Source: Amycolatopsis sp. DSM 110486 (GTDB lineage Bacteria; Actinomycetota; Actinomycetes; Mycobacteriales; Pseudonocardiaceae). Taken from it: a DNA stretch of 64,000 bases. Shown here in pieces: positions 45,234 to 54,510 of the stretch. How positions within the stretch are numbered: position 1 is the first letter of the stretch; each line of letters begins with the position of its first letter. The notes beneath the pieces are model-generated. The model did no database searches and was not told where the DNA came from. It worked only from the letters and a program-made list of their open reading frames with translations. A program made the position numbers and the translations under genes. The stretch is from the NCBI RefSeq assembly GCF_019468465.1, contig NZ_CP080519.1, positions 7,185,001 to 7,249,000 of the forward strand, in the 5' to 3' direction.

Positions 45234-46286
45234 ATGGCCCGGCTGACCAGAGCGGAGGCTCAGGAGCTCAACCGCGCGAAGGTGCTCGTCGCCGCGCGCG
45301 ACGAGTTCACCGAGCGCGGCTTCCGCGAAGCGAAGATCGACGTGATCGCCGAACGCGCCGAGCTCACCCGCGGCGCCGTCTACTCGAACTTCCCCGGCAA
45401 ACGCGCGCTGTACTTCGCCGTGCTCGCGGAGGAGGCCGAGCGCGTCGCCGCCGAGCCCCCGGCTTCGGACCCCGCCCTCACGACCGCGGAGGCCCTGGGC
45501 GCCCTCGCCCGCGCCTGGGTCTCCCGCCTGCCGCTCGCCACCGACCGCGGCCCACGTCTCGGCGTGGACCTGGGGCCGGAGATCCTCGCCGACGAGCTCA
45601 CCCACCGCCCGTACGCCCAGCTCTTGCGCTTCGAAGCCGTGGTCCTCGGCCTGGCCCTCGAACGGCTCGCCCCGTCCGCGGGCCGCCTCGTCCGCGTCGC
45701 CGAACTCGCGCTGACCACGTTGCACGGCGCCACCGGCCTCGCCGCGGCCGCGCCGGGCTTCGGCGAACCGTTCAACGTCGTGCGCGCGTGCGAAGCCCTG
45801 CCCGCCCTGGGGCTGGCCGACACGTGGCCCGCGGTCCCGCCGATCGTGGCGCACGCGCAGCCGGTGGACGAACCTTGGGTTCCGCCCGCGGCCTTCGACT
45901 CACTGCGGTCGCGGCCGGCCGAGCTGTCCGGTGACGGCGTCGTCGCGATCCTCGGCCTGCACCGGCTTTCCGCCGCGGAGGAGGCCGTCCGCGCCGCACC
46001 TGCGGACGCTGCTGTGACAGTCGCCGTGGTGACGGGTTCGGCGCCGGAGCTGGCGCCGTTGACGCACCTCGCGCTGGCGGAGCTGCGTGGTCACCTGCGC
46101 CGGGCTTTCCCGGCTTCGGCGTGGCCGCGCCTGCAGGTGCTGCGCGACGACTCCGGCGCGATCGCGTCGGCGGCCGGGGTTTCGGCGGTGAGCGATGCGA
46201 CCGAAACGGCCGTGCGTATCACCTCGAGCCGCGTCGTGCGTCGCGCCGAAGGCTTCGGCGCCTGCCACGCCGCGGCGACGGGCTGA
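45234..46286 (+). CDS. TetR-family regulator with long C-terminal extension
   Basis: The 350-residue protein starts at ATG 45234 behind GAGGAGGA. Residues ~8-60 are a normal TetR helix-turn-helix (ARDEFTERGFREAKIDVIAE, LTRGAVYSNFPGKRALYFAVL in parts) and ~60-210 a helical ligand domain. TetR proteins usually end near 200; here ~130 more residues form an alpha/beta-looking domain (VAILGLHRLSAAEEA, VTVAVVTGSAPELAPL, WPRLQVLRDDSGAIASAAGV) faintly like a thioredoxin fold but with no CxxC. It probably controls the divergent P450 gene; the gap holds the imperfect dyad TCAGATGGTCTCATCA. Confidence 0.85.
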   Translation: MARLTRAEAQELNRAKVLVAARDEFTERGFREAKIDVIAERAELTRGAVYSNFPGKRALYFAVLAEEAERVAAEPPASDPALTTAEALGALARAWVSRLPLATDRGPRLGVDLGPEILADELTHRPYAQLLRFEAVVLGLALERLAPSAGRLVRVAELALTTLHGATGLAAAAPGFGEPFNVVRACEALPALGLADTWPAVPPIVAHAQPVDEPWVPPAAFDSLRSRPAELSGDGVVAILGLHRLSAAEEAVRAAPADAAVTVAVVTGSAPELAPLTHLALAELRGHLRRAFPASAWPRLQVLRDDSGAIASAAGVSAVSDATETAVRITSSRVVRRAEGFGACHAAATG

Positions 46287-46292
46287 AAGAAA

Positions 46293-46329
46293 ACCGGGCC
46301 GCCAGTCCGAAAAGGACTGACGGCCCGGT
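46293..46329. terminator. Terminator hairpin with GAAA tetraloop
   Basis: ACCGGGCCGCCAGTCC (46293-46308) and GGACTGACGGCCCGGT (46314-46329) pair with one mismatch around a GAAA-type loop. Read on the minus strand the stem is followed by TTTTCTTTC, so it is a classic intrinsic terminator for the secreted peptidase gene, and it may also stop the convergent TetR transcript. Confidence 0.8.
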
Positions 46330-46345
46330 CGTCCGGAAATGACAC

Positions 46346-49300
46346 TCAGCCGATCTTGTAGCTGTACGGCAGCGTCGCGATCACTTCACCGGTGCCGACC
46401 TGCGGGAGGCCCGTCACGCCGGTCGGGAGGGTCGGCACGGTCACCAGGTTGAGGTGACCGGTCACCGACGCGCCGCGCTTGCCCGAGGGCGTGATCGTCA
46501 CGGTGACGGTCACCGTCTGGCCCGGCTGGACGAGCAGCGGCGTGCCGCCCGTGCCGTTGGGGTCGACGGACTGGTCGTACGGGTCGCCGGTGGACGAGCT
46601 CACCGCGGCGTCGAAGCCCGCCGTCTTGATCGACGCCGTGTAAGACGCGTGACCGGCCGGGGCGCCCGACGGGCCGAACGGGCCCATCTCCTGGACGCTG
46701 GCGAACCAGATGCCCTTCGTGACGTAGCCCTGCTTCTCGCCGATCGTCGCGACGGACACCGTGCTGCCGGCCTGCGCGGCCTTCAGGTCACCGAGCACGT
46801 CGATGCCCGCGGCCGAGCCCTGCAGCTCCACCTGAGCCGGCACCGACGACGACGTCGCGACGGTGAACTTGCTCGTGTCCGGCGGGATCGAGTAGATCGG
46901 CGCGTTGGCGCCGACCTCGGGCAGATCGACGTCGGTCGAGCCCTGGATGGGCTGCGGCTGCAGGGTCTGCTGCGCGTTGGTCCGCGCGTCCACGCCGATC
47001 GCGATCGGCTCGACGCCCGTGTTGCGCACCGTCACCGGCACCTTGACGGCCTGGCCGGCGGCCAGCTTCTTCGAGGCCGAGTTCGGCAGCGCGGGAGCGC
47101 TCACCACGACCTGGTCGAAGCCCACCGTGCCGGTGAACGGCTGGTCGATCTGCTTGCCCGTCACCGGGTTCTGCACCACGACCACGAAGTGCCAGCGGCC
47201 CGCCAGCGGGTTCGCGTCCGTGAGCTGCAACGTGGTGCCCTGCGACAGCTGGTTCGCGGAGCTGAGGAACACGTTGCTGTTCACGTCGGCGAGCTCACCG
47301 TTCGGGTCCACGAGCACACCGTCGATGACGGTGCCCGGGTCCTGCAGCTTCACCGCGACGTCGAGGTCCTTCTTGCCCTTGGGCACGTCGAACTCGTACG
47401 AGAACGTCTGCGCCGGCGAGACGGCCCGCGCGTTGCCGCCCGTGATCGTGCCGCCGAAGGAACCCTTGCCGTTCTTGGTCGGGACCAGTGCGCGCAGCAC
47501 GGCGGACACGGTGGTCTGGTGGCCGTCGGAGCTGCCGAACGTGATCGAGTAGTCCGCGTCGCCGCCCGTCGCAGGGGTCTGCAGCGAAACCTTGACCGGC
47601 TTGGTCTGGCCCGGCTTCAGCGTCAGTACGCCCGGCGAGACCTGGCCGTACGGAATCGCCCGCTGAGTGGAGGTGGCGAGCTGGATGTTGCCGGTGTAGC
47701 CGGTCGGGCCACCCGCCGAGTACAGCACCGCGGTCCACGTGCCCGCGACCGGGCGCGTGACGTCCACGTTGGCGTAGTTCGCCGTGGCCGCGCCACCCTG
47801 CGGACGGCTGTTGGCCACGAACGTGCCGTCCGGCGCCAGCAGCGACACGCGCACGACCGGGGTCACCGACTGGCCGTTCACGGTCTTCGGGCTGCCCTGC
47901 CACGCCATCCGCGCGAGCAGGCGCTGCGCACCGGCGGGCACGGAGAACGTGACCTTCTTGTACGCCCAGTCCGTGCCGTTGTAGTACGGGAACGTCGGCA
48001 GCTTCGTCGAGTCGAACGCGGTGGTCTGCGTCTGCGCCGAAAGCGGCGCGAGCGAGCGCGTGCCCGCCGTGACCGTCAGCGGCTTGGTGCCGACGTTGGT
48101 CACGTTGACCGTGGCCTTCTGCGTGCTGCCCGGCGCGCCTTCCAGCGTGAGCTGGTCGGCGGACAGGGCGATGTTCGACGAGACACCCGCCGGGGCACCG
48201 GAAGTGCCGGGCGAGGTCAGTGCCGCCTCCACGGCCGCGCGCGCGTCGAGCAGGCCGGAGCCCTGCTCGTCGGCGGGCAGGCCGAGGTCACGCGTGGTGC
48301 CGGTGATGAACTGCTTCACCTGCGCGGGCGTCGGCGACGCGCCGTGGTGCGTGCCGCGGTAGGCCTGGATCACCAGCGCGGCGACACCCGCGGTGAGCGG
48401 GGCCGACTCGCTGGTGCCACCGAAGGATTCGAGGTCCGTCGGCTGCGGCACGGTCTGGAAGTTGCGGCATTCGGCATACGCGGGCGCGCAGTCGGCCCAG
48501 TTGCCCTCACCCGGGGCGACCAGGTCGATGGTGCGCCCGTTCTGCGTGATGCCCGACGACGACAGCGCGGAGATGTTGTCGCTCGTCCACTTCCCGTTGG
48601 AGAACGGGAAAGCCGCGTAGGTGGTCTGCGCGTAGAGCCGGTTGTCCGTGGTCGCGCCGGCGGAGATCACCAGCGGGTCGGTGGCCGGGCTGCCGATGGT
48701 CGACGTGATGCCCGCGTCGCCGCTGGAGGCGGTGACGGTGACGCCCGCGGCCACGGCCTCGTCGTTGAACACCTGGAACAGGTTGCGCGAGCTCGCGTCC
48801 GGGTACTGGTTCAGACCCAGCGACTCGTTGATCACGTCGACGTGGTCCACGGTCACCGCGTAGTCGATCGCCTGCAGCACCGCGGAGTTCGTGGCGGTGG
48901 AGCCGAACACGTTGAGCCCCACCAGGCTCGCGCCCGGCGAAACGCCCTTCACCACGATGTTGCAGCCCGCGGGCAGCGGGTGCTTCTCGTTCACGAACTT
49001 CGACAGGTCGTGCACCACCACGCCCTGCGCGGCGATGGACGACGCGTCGCCGAACGCCTCGGCGCCCGAGTCGGTCGTGGCGGGACCGTCGCCGGAGAAG
49101 TCCTGGTAGTCGGAGAAGACGTGCGAACCGTCGGGACGGATGAAGTCCGCGTAGTTCGGGTCCATGTTGTCCGCGAGGAACGCGACCTTCACGCCCGAGC
49201 CGTCGGCGAGGTCCGAAGCGGCCTTGGACCCGTCGGTGCTGTACGCGTGGATCGAGGTCAGCGCCTCGGGCTCCAGCAACGGCTTCGCCGGGTCGGTCGG

Positions 49301-49780
49301 GCAGATCGCGTTCGGGTCCTGGTTCTGCGCCGTGCCGCCACCGGCCTTGGGCGCGCCGGCGTCCGCGTTCTTGCCCGCGGGGTTCGCGTCGGGCAGCGTT
49401 ACTTTGCTGTCCGGCAGCACCTGTGCCACGGCCGGGTCGGCCGCCAGCTGCGCTGCCTGGTCCGGCGTCACCGTGGCGGAGAACGCGTTGCCCAGCGCGA
49501 AGTGCTTGACCTTGGCCGGCGCCGTGCCGGCCAGCTTGGCCAGCACCGACTCCTGCTGCTGGGTCGCCTTGGCCCGCCGGGTTCCCGAAGCCGCCTTGGT
49601 GGCCGGCGCGTCGGGCAGCTGGTCCTTGAGGACCACGATCACCGATTGCGGTGCGCTGCTCGCCTGAGCGGTGGGCGCGGCGACGGCGGCCTGACTGCCG
49701 AGCTGGGTGACCCCGGCCAGTGCCAGACCGCCTGTCGCGGCTATTACGAGCGCGCGAACGGATCGCGAGGAACGCCGCAT
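46346..49780 (-). CDS. Large secreted subtilisin-fold serine peptidase with sedolisin-like active site
   Basis: The 1144-residue protein has a signal peptide (cleavage near AVAA-P, residue 35), an inhibitor-I9-like propeptide (~44-130), a catalytic domain (~195-535) and ~600 residues of beta domains, including PPC- and Fn3-like parts. The serine lies in SFGGTSESAP (S457). At the usual S8 histidine site the sequence reads EAFGDASSIAAQG (E241-x3-D245), and the oxyanion position is D355 (SSGDAG) instead of Asn. These three features are those of S53 sedolisins. Databases would probably call it S8. It should degrade extracellular protein. A T-rich-tailed terminator follows. Confidence 0.9.
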   Translation of the reverse strand: MRRSSRSVRALVIAATGGLALAGVTQLGSQAAVAAPTAQASSAPQSVIVVLKDQLPDAPATKAASGTRRAKATQQQESVLAKLAGTAPAKVKHFALGNAFSATVTPDQAAQLAADPAVAQVLPDSKVTLPDANPAGKNADAGAPKAGGGTAQNQDPNAICPTDPAKPLLEPEALTSIHAYSTDGSKAASDLADGSGVKVAFLADNMDPNYADFIRPDGSHVFSDYQDFSGDGPATTDSGAEAFGDASSIAAQGVVVHDLSKFVNEKHPLPAGCNIVVKGVSPGASLVGLNVFGSTATNSAVLQAIDYAVTVDHVDVINESLGLNQYPDASSRNLFQVFNDEAVAAGVTVTASSGDAGITSTIGSPATDPLVISAGATTDNRLYAQTTYAAFPFSNGKWTSDNISALSSSGITQNGRTIDLVAPGEGNWADCAPAYAECRNFQTVPQPTDLESFGGTSESAPLTAGVAALVIQAYRGTHHGASPTPAQVKQFITGTTRDLGLPADEQGSGLLDARAAVEAALTSPGTSGAPAGVSSNIALSADQLTLEGAPGSTQKATVNVTNVGTKPLTVTAGTRSLAPLSAQTQTTAFDSTKLPTFPYYNGTDWAYKKVTFSVPAGAQRLLARMAWQGSPKTVNGQSVTPVVRVSLLAPDGTFVANSRPQGGAATANYANVDVTRPVAGTWTAVLYSAGGPTGYTGNIQLATSTQRAIPYGQVSPGVLTLKPGQTKPVKVSLQTPATGGDADYSITFGSSDGHQTTVSAVLRALVPTKNGKGSFGGTITGGNARAVSPAQTFSYEFDVPKGKKDLDVAVKLQDPGTVIDGVLVDPNGELADVNSNVFLSSANQLSQGTTLQLTDANPLAGRWHFVVVVQNPVTGKQIDQPFTGTVGFDQVVVSAPALPNSASKKLAAGQAVKVPVTVRNTGVEPIAIGVDARTNAQQTLQPQPIQGSTDVDLPEVGANAPIYSIPPDTSKFTVATSSSVPAQVELQGSAAGIDVLGDLKAAQAGSTVSVATIGEKQGYVTKGIWFASVQEMGPFGPSGAPAGHASYTASIKTAGFDAAVSSSTGDPYDQSVDPNGTGGTPLLVQPGQTVTVTVTITPSGKRGASVTGHLNLVTVPTLPTGVTGLPQVGTGEVIATLPYSYKIG

Positions 49781-49997
49781 GTGCAGCTCCCACTTCCTTC
49801 TCGAAGGGTTCGAAAGTTACCGGCCCCGACGAAATCGAGCACAGTCGTGCCGGCCCGATTTCCCATGCCGGAGAACTATTTCGCGCACATCGACGATCCA
49901 CAAGCGACAATAGTGGTGAAGAAATCGACGCAAATGGGACACCATTTCCGGAATGCCCGGAATCGCTGTCCCATTTGTCGGTGAAGCGAATTCCCGC
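49781..49997. other. Intergenic region upstream of the secreted peptidase
   Basis: This 217-bp stretch between two minus-strand genes is relatively AT-rich near 49800-49960, which suits the promoter of the peptidase gene. AAATGGGACA occurs near 49931 and its near-complement TGTCCCATTTG near 49969, forming an inverted repeat of ~10 bp about 40 bp apart that could be an operator. Confidence 0.4.
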
Positions 49998-51218
49998 TCA
50001 GGTCACAGGAAGGTGACTACGGGAGTTTCGGGCAACGGTCAGTGTCCCCGCGAACGCCACCACGGCGAGGCATCCGAGCAACATCGGGTAGCTCGCGAAC
50101 CCGCTGAGCGCCGCGAGCAGCGATGGCAACAGGAAGCCGATGTAGGCCAGCGCGTAGTAGACCCCGGTCAGCTGGGCGATTTCCTCGGGCCGCGCGAGCC
50201 GTTGCAGCTCCAGCAGTCCGGACACCACGACGATGCCGTACGCGGTCCCGAGCACCACGGCCGTGAGCAGCGCGAGCCACGGCGAACGCAGATCCGCGGC
50301 GACGGCGGCGAGGACCAGACCAGTGCACATCACGGCCATTCCGGTGAGCACCGCGCGGGCGCTGGTGGTCCGGTCCACGCGTTTGGCGATCGGCTGGATC
50401 CCGACGCCCGCGCCGATCGCGCACACCGTCAGCAGCGTTGAGTAGGCGAGTGACCACGAACCGAGTTTGTCCTGCACGAGTTGCGGCATGATCGCGTACG
50501 CGACGCCGCACGAGCCGAAGATCCACGGCGCCATCGGCAGGATGATCCGGCGAAACCGCGGGTGCCGGGTCGTCACGGGCAGCCGGCTCAGCGCCGGCTT
50601 GCGGCTTTCGAGGCCGAGCGTTTCCGGGCTGCGCGGGATGAACGGCAGGGCGAGCAGCGCCAGTCCGATGTGGACCGCGAAGGGCAGCACCATCGGCCAC
50701 GGCCCCCACTGCGCCAGCACCCCGGCCGCGCCGGGTCCGATGCCGAGCCCGAGCGTGAGGCACAGGGCCGCGCGCCGGGTGCCGAGGTCGGCCGCGCCGC
50801 GCGGGTCGGCGTCGGCGAGCTCCTTGATCCACGTGGAGCCCACGGCCATCGCGGCCGCCACGGCCACGCCGGTCAGGAACCGGCCCGCGGCGATCCAGCC
50901 GGCGCCTTCCGGGCCGAGCGCGATGAGCACGCTCGCGAGCAGCGACAGCACGGTGCCGGCGAGCATCACGGGCCGGCGACCGTAGCGATTGGACAGTCCA
51001 CCCGAGAGCAGCAAGCCGGGCACCAGCCCGACCACGTACGCGCCCAGCAGCGCGTCGACGGTGAAGGTGGAGTAGCCGGCTTCCTTGTACATCACCAGGA
51101 GCGGCGTGAACTGGTTGCCGCCCCAGCCGACCACGAACACCGCCGCGGCGGCGCCGAACCAGGCCGGGCGCGCGGTGGCAGCCTGGGGGAGCGGGGTGCT
51201 TTCGGCTGTGGCGGTCAT
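49998..51218 (-). CDS. MFS transporter
   Basis: The 406-residue protein has twelve predicted helices, the motif-A loop GGLSNRYGRRPVML between helices 2 and 3, and an arginine-containing helix 4 (GRFLTGVAVAAAMAVG). The N-terminus WFGAAAAVFVVGWGGNQFTPLLVMY resembles drug/metabolite MFS proteins of actinobacteria. The start overlaps the GntR gene by four bases (51215-51218), so transport and regulation are coupled; the substrate is unknown. Confidence 0.92.
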   Translation of the reverse strand: MTATAESTPLPQAATARPAWFGAAAAVFVVGWGGNQFTPLLVMYKEAGYSTFTVDALLGAYVVGLVPGLLLSGGLSNRYGRRPVMLAGTVLSLLASVLIALGPEGAGWIAAGRFLTGVAVAAAMAVGSTWIKELADADPRGAADLGTRRAALCLTLGLGIGPGAAGVLAQWGPWPMVLPFAVHIGLALLALPFIPRSPETLGLESRKPALSRLPVTTRHPRFRRIILPMAPWIFGSCGVAYAIMPQLVQDKLGSWSLAYSTLLTVCAIGAGVGIQPIAKRVDRTTSARAVLTGMAVMCTGLVLAAVAADLRSPWLALLTAVVLGTAYGIVVVSGLLELQRLARPEEIAQLTGVYYALAYIGFLLPSLLAALSGFASYPMLLGCLAVVAFAGTLTVARNSRSHLPVT

Positions 51219-51859
51219 CGGCGGTGCACCAGGTCCAGATGGGCGCGCAGCGCCGGGCCGAACGCGTCGCCGTCGGCGCGCTCGATGATGCCGAGCAGGT
51301 CCTCGTGTTCACGCAGCACCACGGGCAGCACATCCGGGATCGGGCGCAGGGCGTGCACGTTCATCCGGCGCTGCCGGTCGGCGAGCGTGGCGTAGAAGTC
51401 GAGCAGCAACGCGTTGCCGCCGGCCGCGACGATGGTGCGGTGGAACAGTTCGTCGGCTTCGGCGAACCCGTGCAGGTCACCGGATTCGGCGTGGCCGCGC
51501 TGGGTGTCCAGCACCCCGCGCAGCTGCCCCAGCGCGTCCGGGATGAGGTCGGGCCGGCGCACGAGGCGGCGCACGGCCGCGCCCTCCACGGCCTCCCGCG
51601 CGTCGAGCACGTCCTCGGCCTCGCCAGGCGGCACGGGCACCACCACGGCGCCGCGCTTCGGGATCAGGTTGAGGAACCCCTCGACCTGCAGGCGCAGGAA
51701 CGCCTCGCGCACGGGCGTGCGGCTCACCCCGAGCCGCTCGGCGATCTCCCCTTCGCTGAACAGGTGCCCACCGGGGAGTTCGCCCGTGAGGACGAGCTCC
51801 TTCGTGAGCCGGTACGCGCGGTCGGCAGCGCCGGGCGCGGTGTACTTGGCAGGTGTCAC
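51215..51859 (-). CDS. GntR-family (FCD domain) transcriptional regulator
   Basis: The 214-residue protein has the winged helix at residues ~12-75 (GGHLFSEGEIAERLGVSRTP, then VREAFLRLQVEGFLNLIPKRG) and an FCD ligand domain (~85-210), with D and H residues of the metal site in EADELFHRTIVAAGG and REHEDLLGIIERAD. It leads a two-gene operon with the MFS exporter and lies 55 bp behind the beta-mannosidase stop. The palindrome CAAGCTTG (51882-51889) in that gap may be its operator. Confidence 0.93.
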   Translation of the reverse strand: MTPAKYTAPGAADRAYRLTKELVLTGELPGGHLFSEGEIAERLGVSRTPVREAFLRLQVEGFLNLIPKRGAVVVPVPPGEAEDVLDAREAVEGAAVRRLVRRPDLIPDALGQLRGVLDTQRGHAESGDLHGFAEADELFHRTIVAAGGNALLLDFYATLADRQRRMNVHALRPIPDVLPVVLREHEDLLGIIERADGDAFGPALRAHLDLVHRR

Positions 51860-51881
51860 GCCAACGAAGCTAGCATGCGTC

Positions 51882-51889
51882 CAAGCTTG
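51882..51889. promoter_or_regulatory. Palindrome upstream of the GntR-MFS operon
   Basis: CAAGCTTG lies 23 bp before the GntR start, within ACAAGCTTGGA on the minus strand. GntR/FCD proteins often bind such short dyads near their own promoters. No second copy was found at a related gene, so this is tentative. Confidence 0.3.
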
Positions 51890-51914
51890 TATCTAACGAC
51901 TTGTGACCTGGGGC

Positions 51915-54245
51915 TCACTCGATCCAGCGCAGCACGGGAGCCGACGTCAGCGCACCCGGCTGGAGCGTGGCCCCGGTCTCGATGGTGAACGTCGCCGACT
52001 CGCCGGGCAGCAGCGTCACGAGGGCGAAGTCCACGGTCGCGTCGGCGGCGAGGCGGTCGGGGAACAGGCAGACGTCGCGCATGAGCGTGTCGGCGATGAC
52101 GGTGACCTCGTAGCCGCCGTCGAAGCCGGTGACGGACTGCGTGAACTCGGCCTGGGGGTAGGCGATGTCCTTGTCTTCGGCGAAGAACCAGAACGCGCGC
52201 TCGTCGCCGGCGTCGGCCACGAGGAACTCGCGCGCCGGGTCGCCGGCCGCGAACTCGGGTCCCAGCGCGGTGCCGGGCGCGACCGGGGCCGACGCCAGCT
52301 CCTCGCCGGTCACGGACATCCGCCGCACGTCGACCGTCTCCGGCGCGAAGCCGAGCGCGAAGACCGTGAGGCCTTCGGGGCGCGGCTGGATCGTGAGCAG
52401 TTCGTCGGCGTAGACCTCGCGCAGCGTGTACCACAGCGGCTTCGGCCGGCCGGCGCCGTCGACCGCGGCCCACGACGTGACGGGCCAGCAGTCGTTGAGC
52501 TGCCACACGATCGCGCCCATGCAGCGCGGCGCGTGCGAGCGGTAGTGCTCCACGGCCAGGCGGATCGCGCGCGCCTGGTTGACCTGGTTGAGGAAGTGCC
52601 AGTCGTCGAACGTCTTCGGCTCGGCGAAGTGCGGGGCGAGCCCACGGGCGAGCTTTCCGTTGCCGTCGAAGGCTTTCTGGTGGTGCAGCACACCGGGGGA
52701 GTCGGCGGCGAGCGGCTCGTCGTGCACGGCCTCGGTGAGCGTCGCGAACGTCGGCGGCGCCTGCCAGCCGAACTCGGACACGAACCGCGGCACGGTGTCG
52801 CGGTAGCCGAGGTAGTCACGCTCGTTCCACATGTCCCACACGTGCTGGCAGCCGTAGTCGGGGTCCAGCGCGTCGCGCTCCGGCGAGAGCGCCCACGGGC
52901 TGCCCGGCACGTACGGCCGCGTCGGGTCCAGCTCGCCGACGACCGTCGGCAGCAGCTTCTCGTAGAACGTCGCGCCCCACGGCTGCCCGGCGAGGCGCTC
53001 CTGCCAGTCCCAGTGGAACCAGCCGAGGTAGTTTTCGTTGTTGCCGCACCACAGCACCAGCGACGGGTGCGGCGCGAGGCGGACCACGTTCTCGCGCGCC
53101 TCGGCCTCGACCTCGTCGGCCAGCACGTCCTCGGGATACGGCATGCAGGCGAACAGGAAGTCCTGCCACACGAGCACGCCTTCGCGGTCGCACTCGGCGT
53201 AGAACTCGTCGCTTTCGAAGATCCCGCCGCCCCACACGCGCAGGAGGTCGATGTTCACGTCCTTCGCCTGCTCGATGCGGCGGGCGTAGCGCTGCGCGTC
53301 GACGCGGTGGGGGAAGCAGTCGTCGGGGATCCAGTTGGCGCCGCGGACGAACAGCGGCGTGCCGTTGACCGACAGGGTGAACGCGCCGTCGGTGGTGTCG
53401 AGCGCGACGGTGCGGAAGCCGATCTCGCGGGTCCAGGTGTCGAGCACGGTGCCGTCGGCGGCCTCGAGGGTCACCTCCAGCGGGTACAGCGGCTGCTCGC
53501 CGAGCGTGTGCGGCCACCAGAGCTCAGGCGACGGCACGCGCGCGGTGTCGCCGGCCGCCTCGACGCCGGCCACGCGGATGCGCACGGTGCCTTCGCCCTC
53601 GACCTCGGTGTGGACGGTGACCACGCCGTCGGTGCCGTCGACCGTGATCACCGGCCGGACCGACGCGAGCCGGCCGGTGGTGACCTCGAGGCGCGCCGGG
53701 CGCCAGAGGCCGGCGGTGACGAGCGACGGGCCCCAGTCCCAGCCGAAGTTGCAGGCCATCTTGCGGATGAAGTTCGACGGCTCGCCGTCGTTGGTGCGCG
53801 GCAGCGGGTGGGCCTCGGCGCGTGCACGGGCGTAGCGCACGGCGGAGGCGAAGGTGACCGACAGCTCGTTGCCCTCGGGCCGCAGCTCACCGGCCGGGAA
53901 GCGGTAGGAGCGGTGCATGTTCTCGGTCTCGCCGAGCACGCGGCCGTTGAGCTCGATCTTGGCGACGGTGTCGAGGCCGTCGAACGCGAGCGCGGCCGCG
54001 CCAGGGGCGTCCGGACGGTCGAACTCGGTCTCGTAGCGCCAGTCCGTGAGCCCGATCCACTGCACGAGGTCCTCGTTGCGGTCGAGGTACGGGTCGGGGA
54101 TCAGTCCGGCGGCGAGCAGGTCGGTGTGCACCGAGCCGGGTACGGTCGCCGGAACCCCGGCGCGCAGCGTCTCCACGAGCTCGGCGGGCACCTCGCCCAG
54201 GTCGCCGGTCGCCCGCACCGTCCACCGCGTCAGGTCCATCCGCAT
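51915..54245 (-). CDS. Glycoside hydrolase family 2, beta-mannosidase
   Basis: The 776-residue enzyme removes terminal beta-mannose from mannosides. ATG 54245 or the ATG two codons later are both possible starts; an upstream start at 54284 is less likely. The N-terminal jelly roll contains the MACNFGWDWGPSLVTAGLWRP block diagnostic of beta-mannosidases (positions ~164-183). The acid/base E404 (CGNNENYLGW) and nucleophile E491 (FVSEFGWQ) are in the barrel. There is no signal peptide, so it acts in the cytosol on imported oligosaccharides. Neither an importer nor an endo-mannanase is adjacent. Divergent from the S53 peptidase gene. Confidence 0.93.
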   Translation of the reverse strand: MRMDLTRWTVRATGDLGEVPAELVETLRAGVPATVPGSVHTDLLAAGLIPDPYLDRNEDLVQWIGLTDWRYETEFDRPDAPGAAALAFDGLDTVAKIELNGRVLGETENMHRSYRFPAGELRPEGNELSVTFASAVRYARARAEAHPLPRTNDGEPSNFIRKMACNFGWDWGPSLVTAGLWRPARLEVTTGRLASVRPVITVDGTDGVVTVHTEVEGEGTVRIRVAGVEAAGDTARVPSPELWWPHTLGEQPLYPLEVTLEAADGTVLDTWTREIGFRTVALDTTDGAFTLSVNGTPLFVRGANWIPDDCFPHRVDAQRYARRIEQAKDVNIDLLRVWGGGIFESDEFYAECDREGVLVWQDFLFACMPYPEDVLADEVEAEARENVVRLAPHPSLVLWCGNNENYLGWFHWDWQERLAGQPWGATFYEKLLPTVVGELDPTRPYVPGSPWALSPERDALDPDYGCQHVWDMWNERDYLGYRDTVPRFVSEFGWQAPPTFATLTEAVHDEPLAADSPGVLHHQKAFDGNGKLARGLAPHFAEPKTFDDWHFLNQVNQARAIRLAVEHYRSHAPRCMGAIVWQLNDCWPVTSWAAVDGAGRPKPLWYTLREVYADELLTIQPRPEGLTVFALGFAPETVDVRRMSVTGEELASAPVAPGTALGPEFAAGDPAREFLVADAGDERAFWFFAEDKDIAYPQAEFTQSVTGFDGGYEVTVIADTLMRDVCLFPDRLAADATVDFALVTLLPGESATFTIETGATLQPGALTSAPVLRWIE

Positions 54246-54510
54246 GCCTCGCCGTCCTCTCTCCGGGCCCGTTCGCGCGATCATGCCCTGTCTCGTCGTT
54301 GTCCACCGTCACGAGGGACCGCGAACGCGCTGCTCCTTATGGTCTGAACCATTGGTCTCTTCGCCGCGCGGAGGTCCCGGACACCGGGAAAACCCTGATC
54401 CTGTCTGGCTTTCTGTCCGTTCGGACGTGATCGTTCACGCCGGGAGCGCTGACAGAATCCGCGACGTCGGGTGAGCAGCCGACCGCGGTTCGTCAGCGAA
54501 AGGGACGCGC
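54246..54510. promoter_or_regulatory. Divergent promoter region with ATGGT-CTGA-ACCAT dyad
   Basis: The 265-bp gap between the beta-mannosidase and S53 genes contains the perfect dyad ATGGTCTGAACCAT (54339-54352), directly followed by a further TTGGTCT. TGGT-N4-ACCA resembles half-sites of GntR/FadR-type or LacI-type operators. It is well placed to control beta-mannosidase. Confidence 0.4.

Noticed and set aside
46454..49984. An 1176-codon plus-strand frame opposite the secreted peptidase
   Set aside because: Arginine/histidine-rich composition without domains; the minus-strand peptidase has a signal peptide and active-site motifs.
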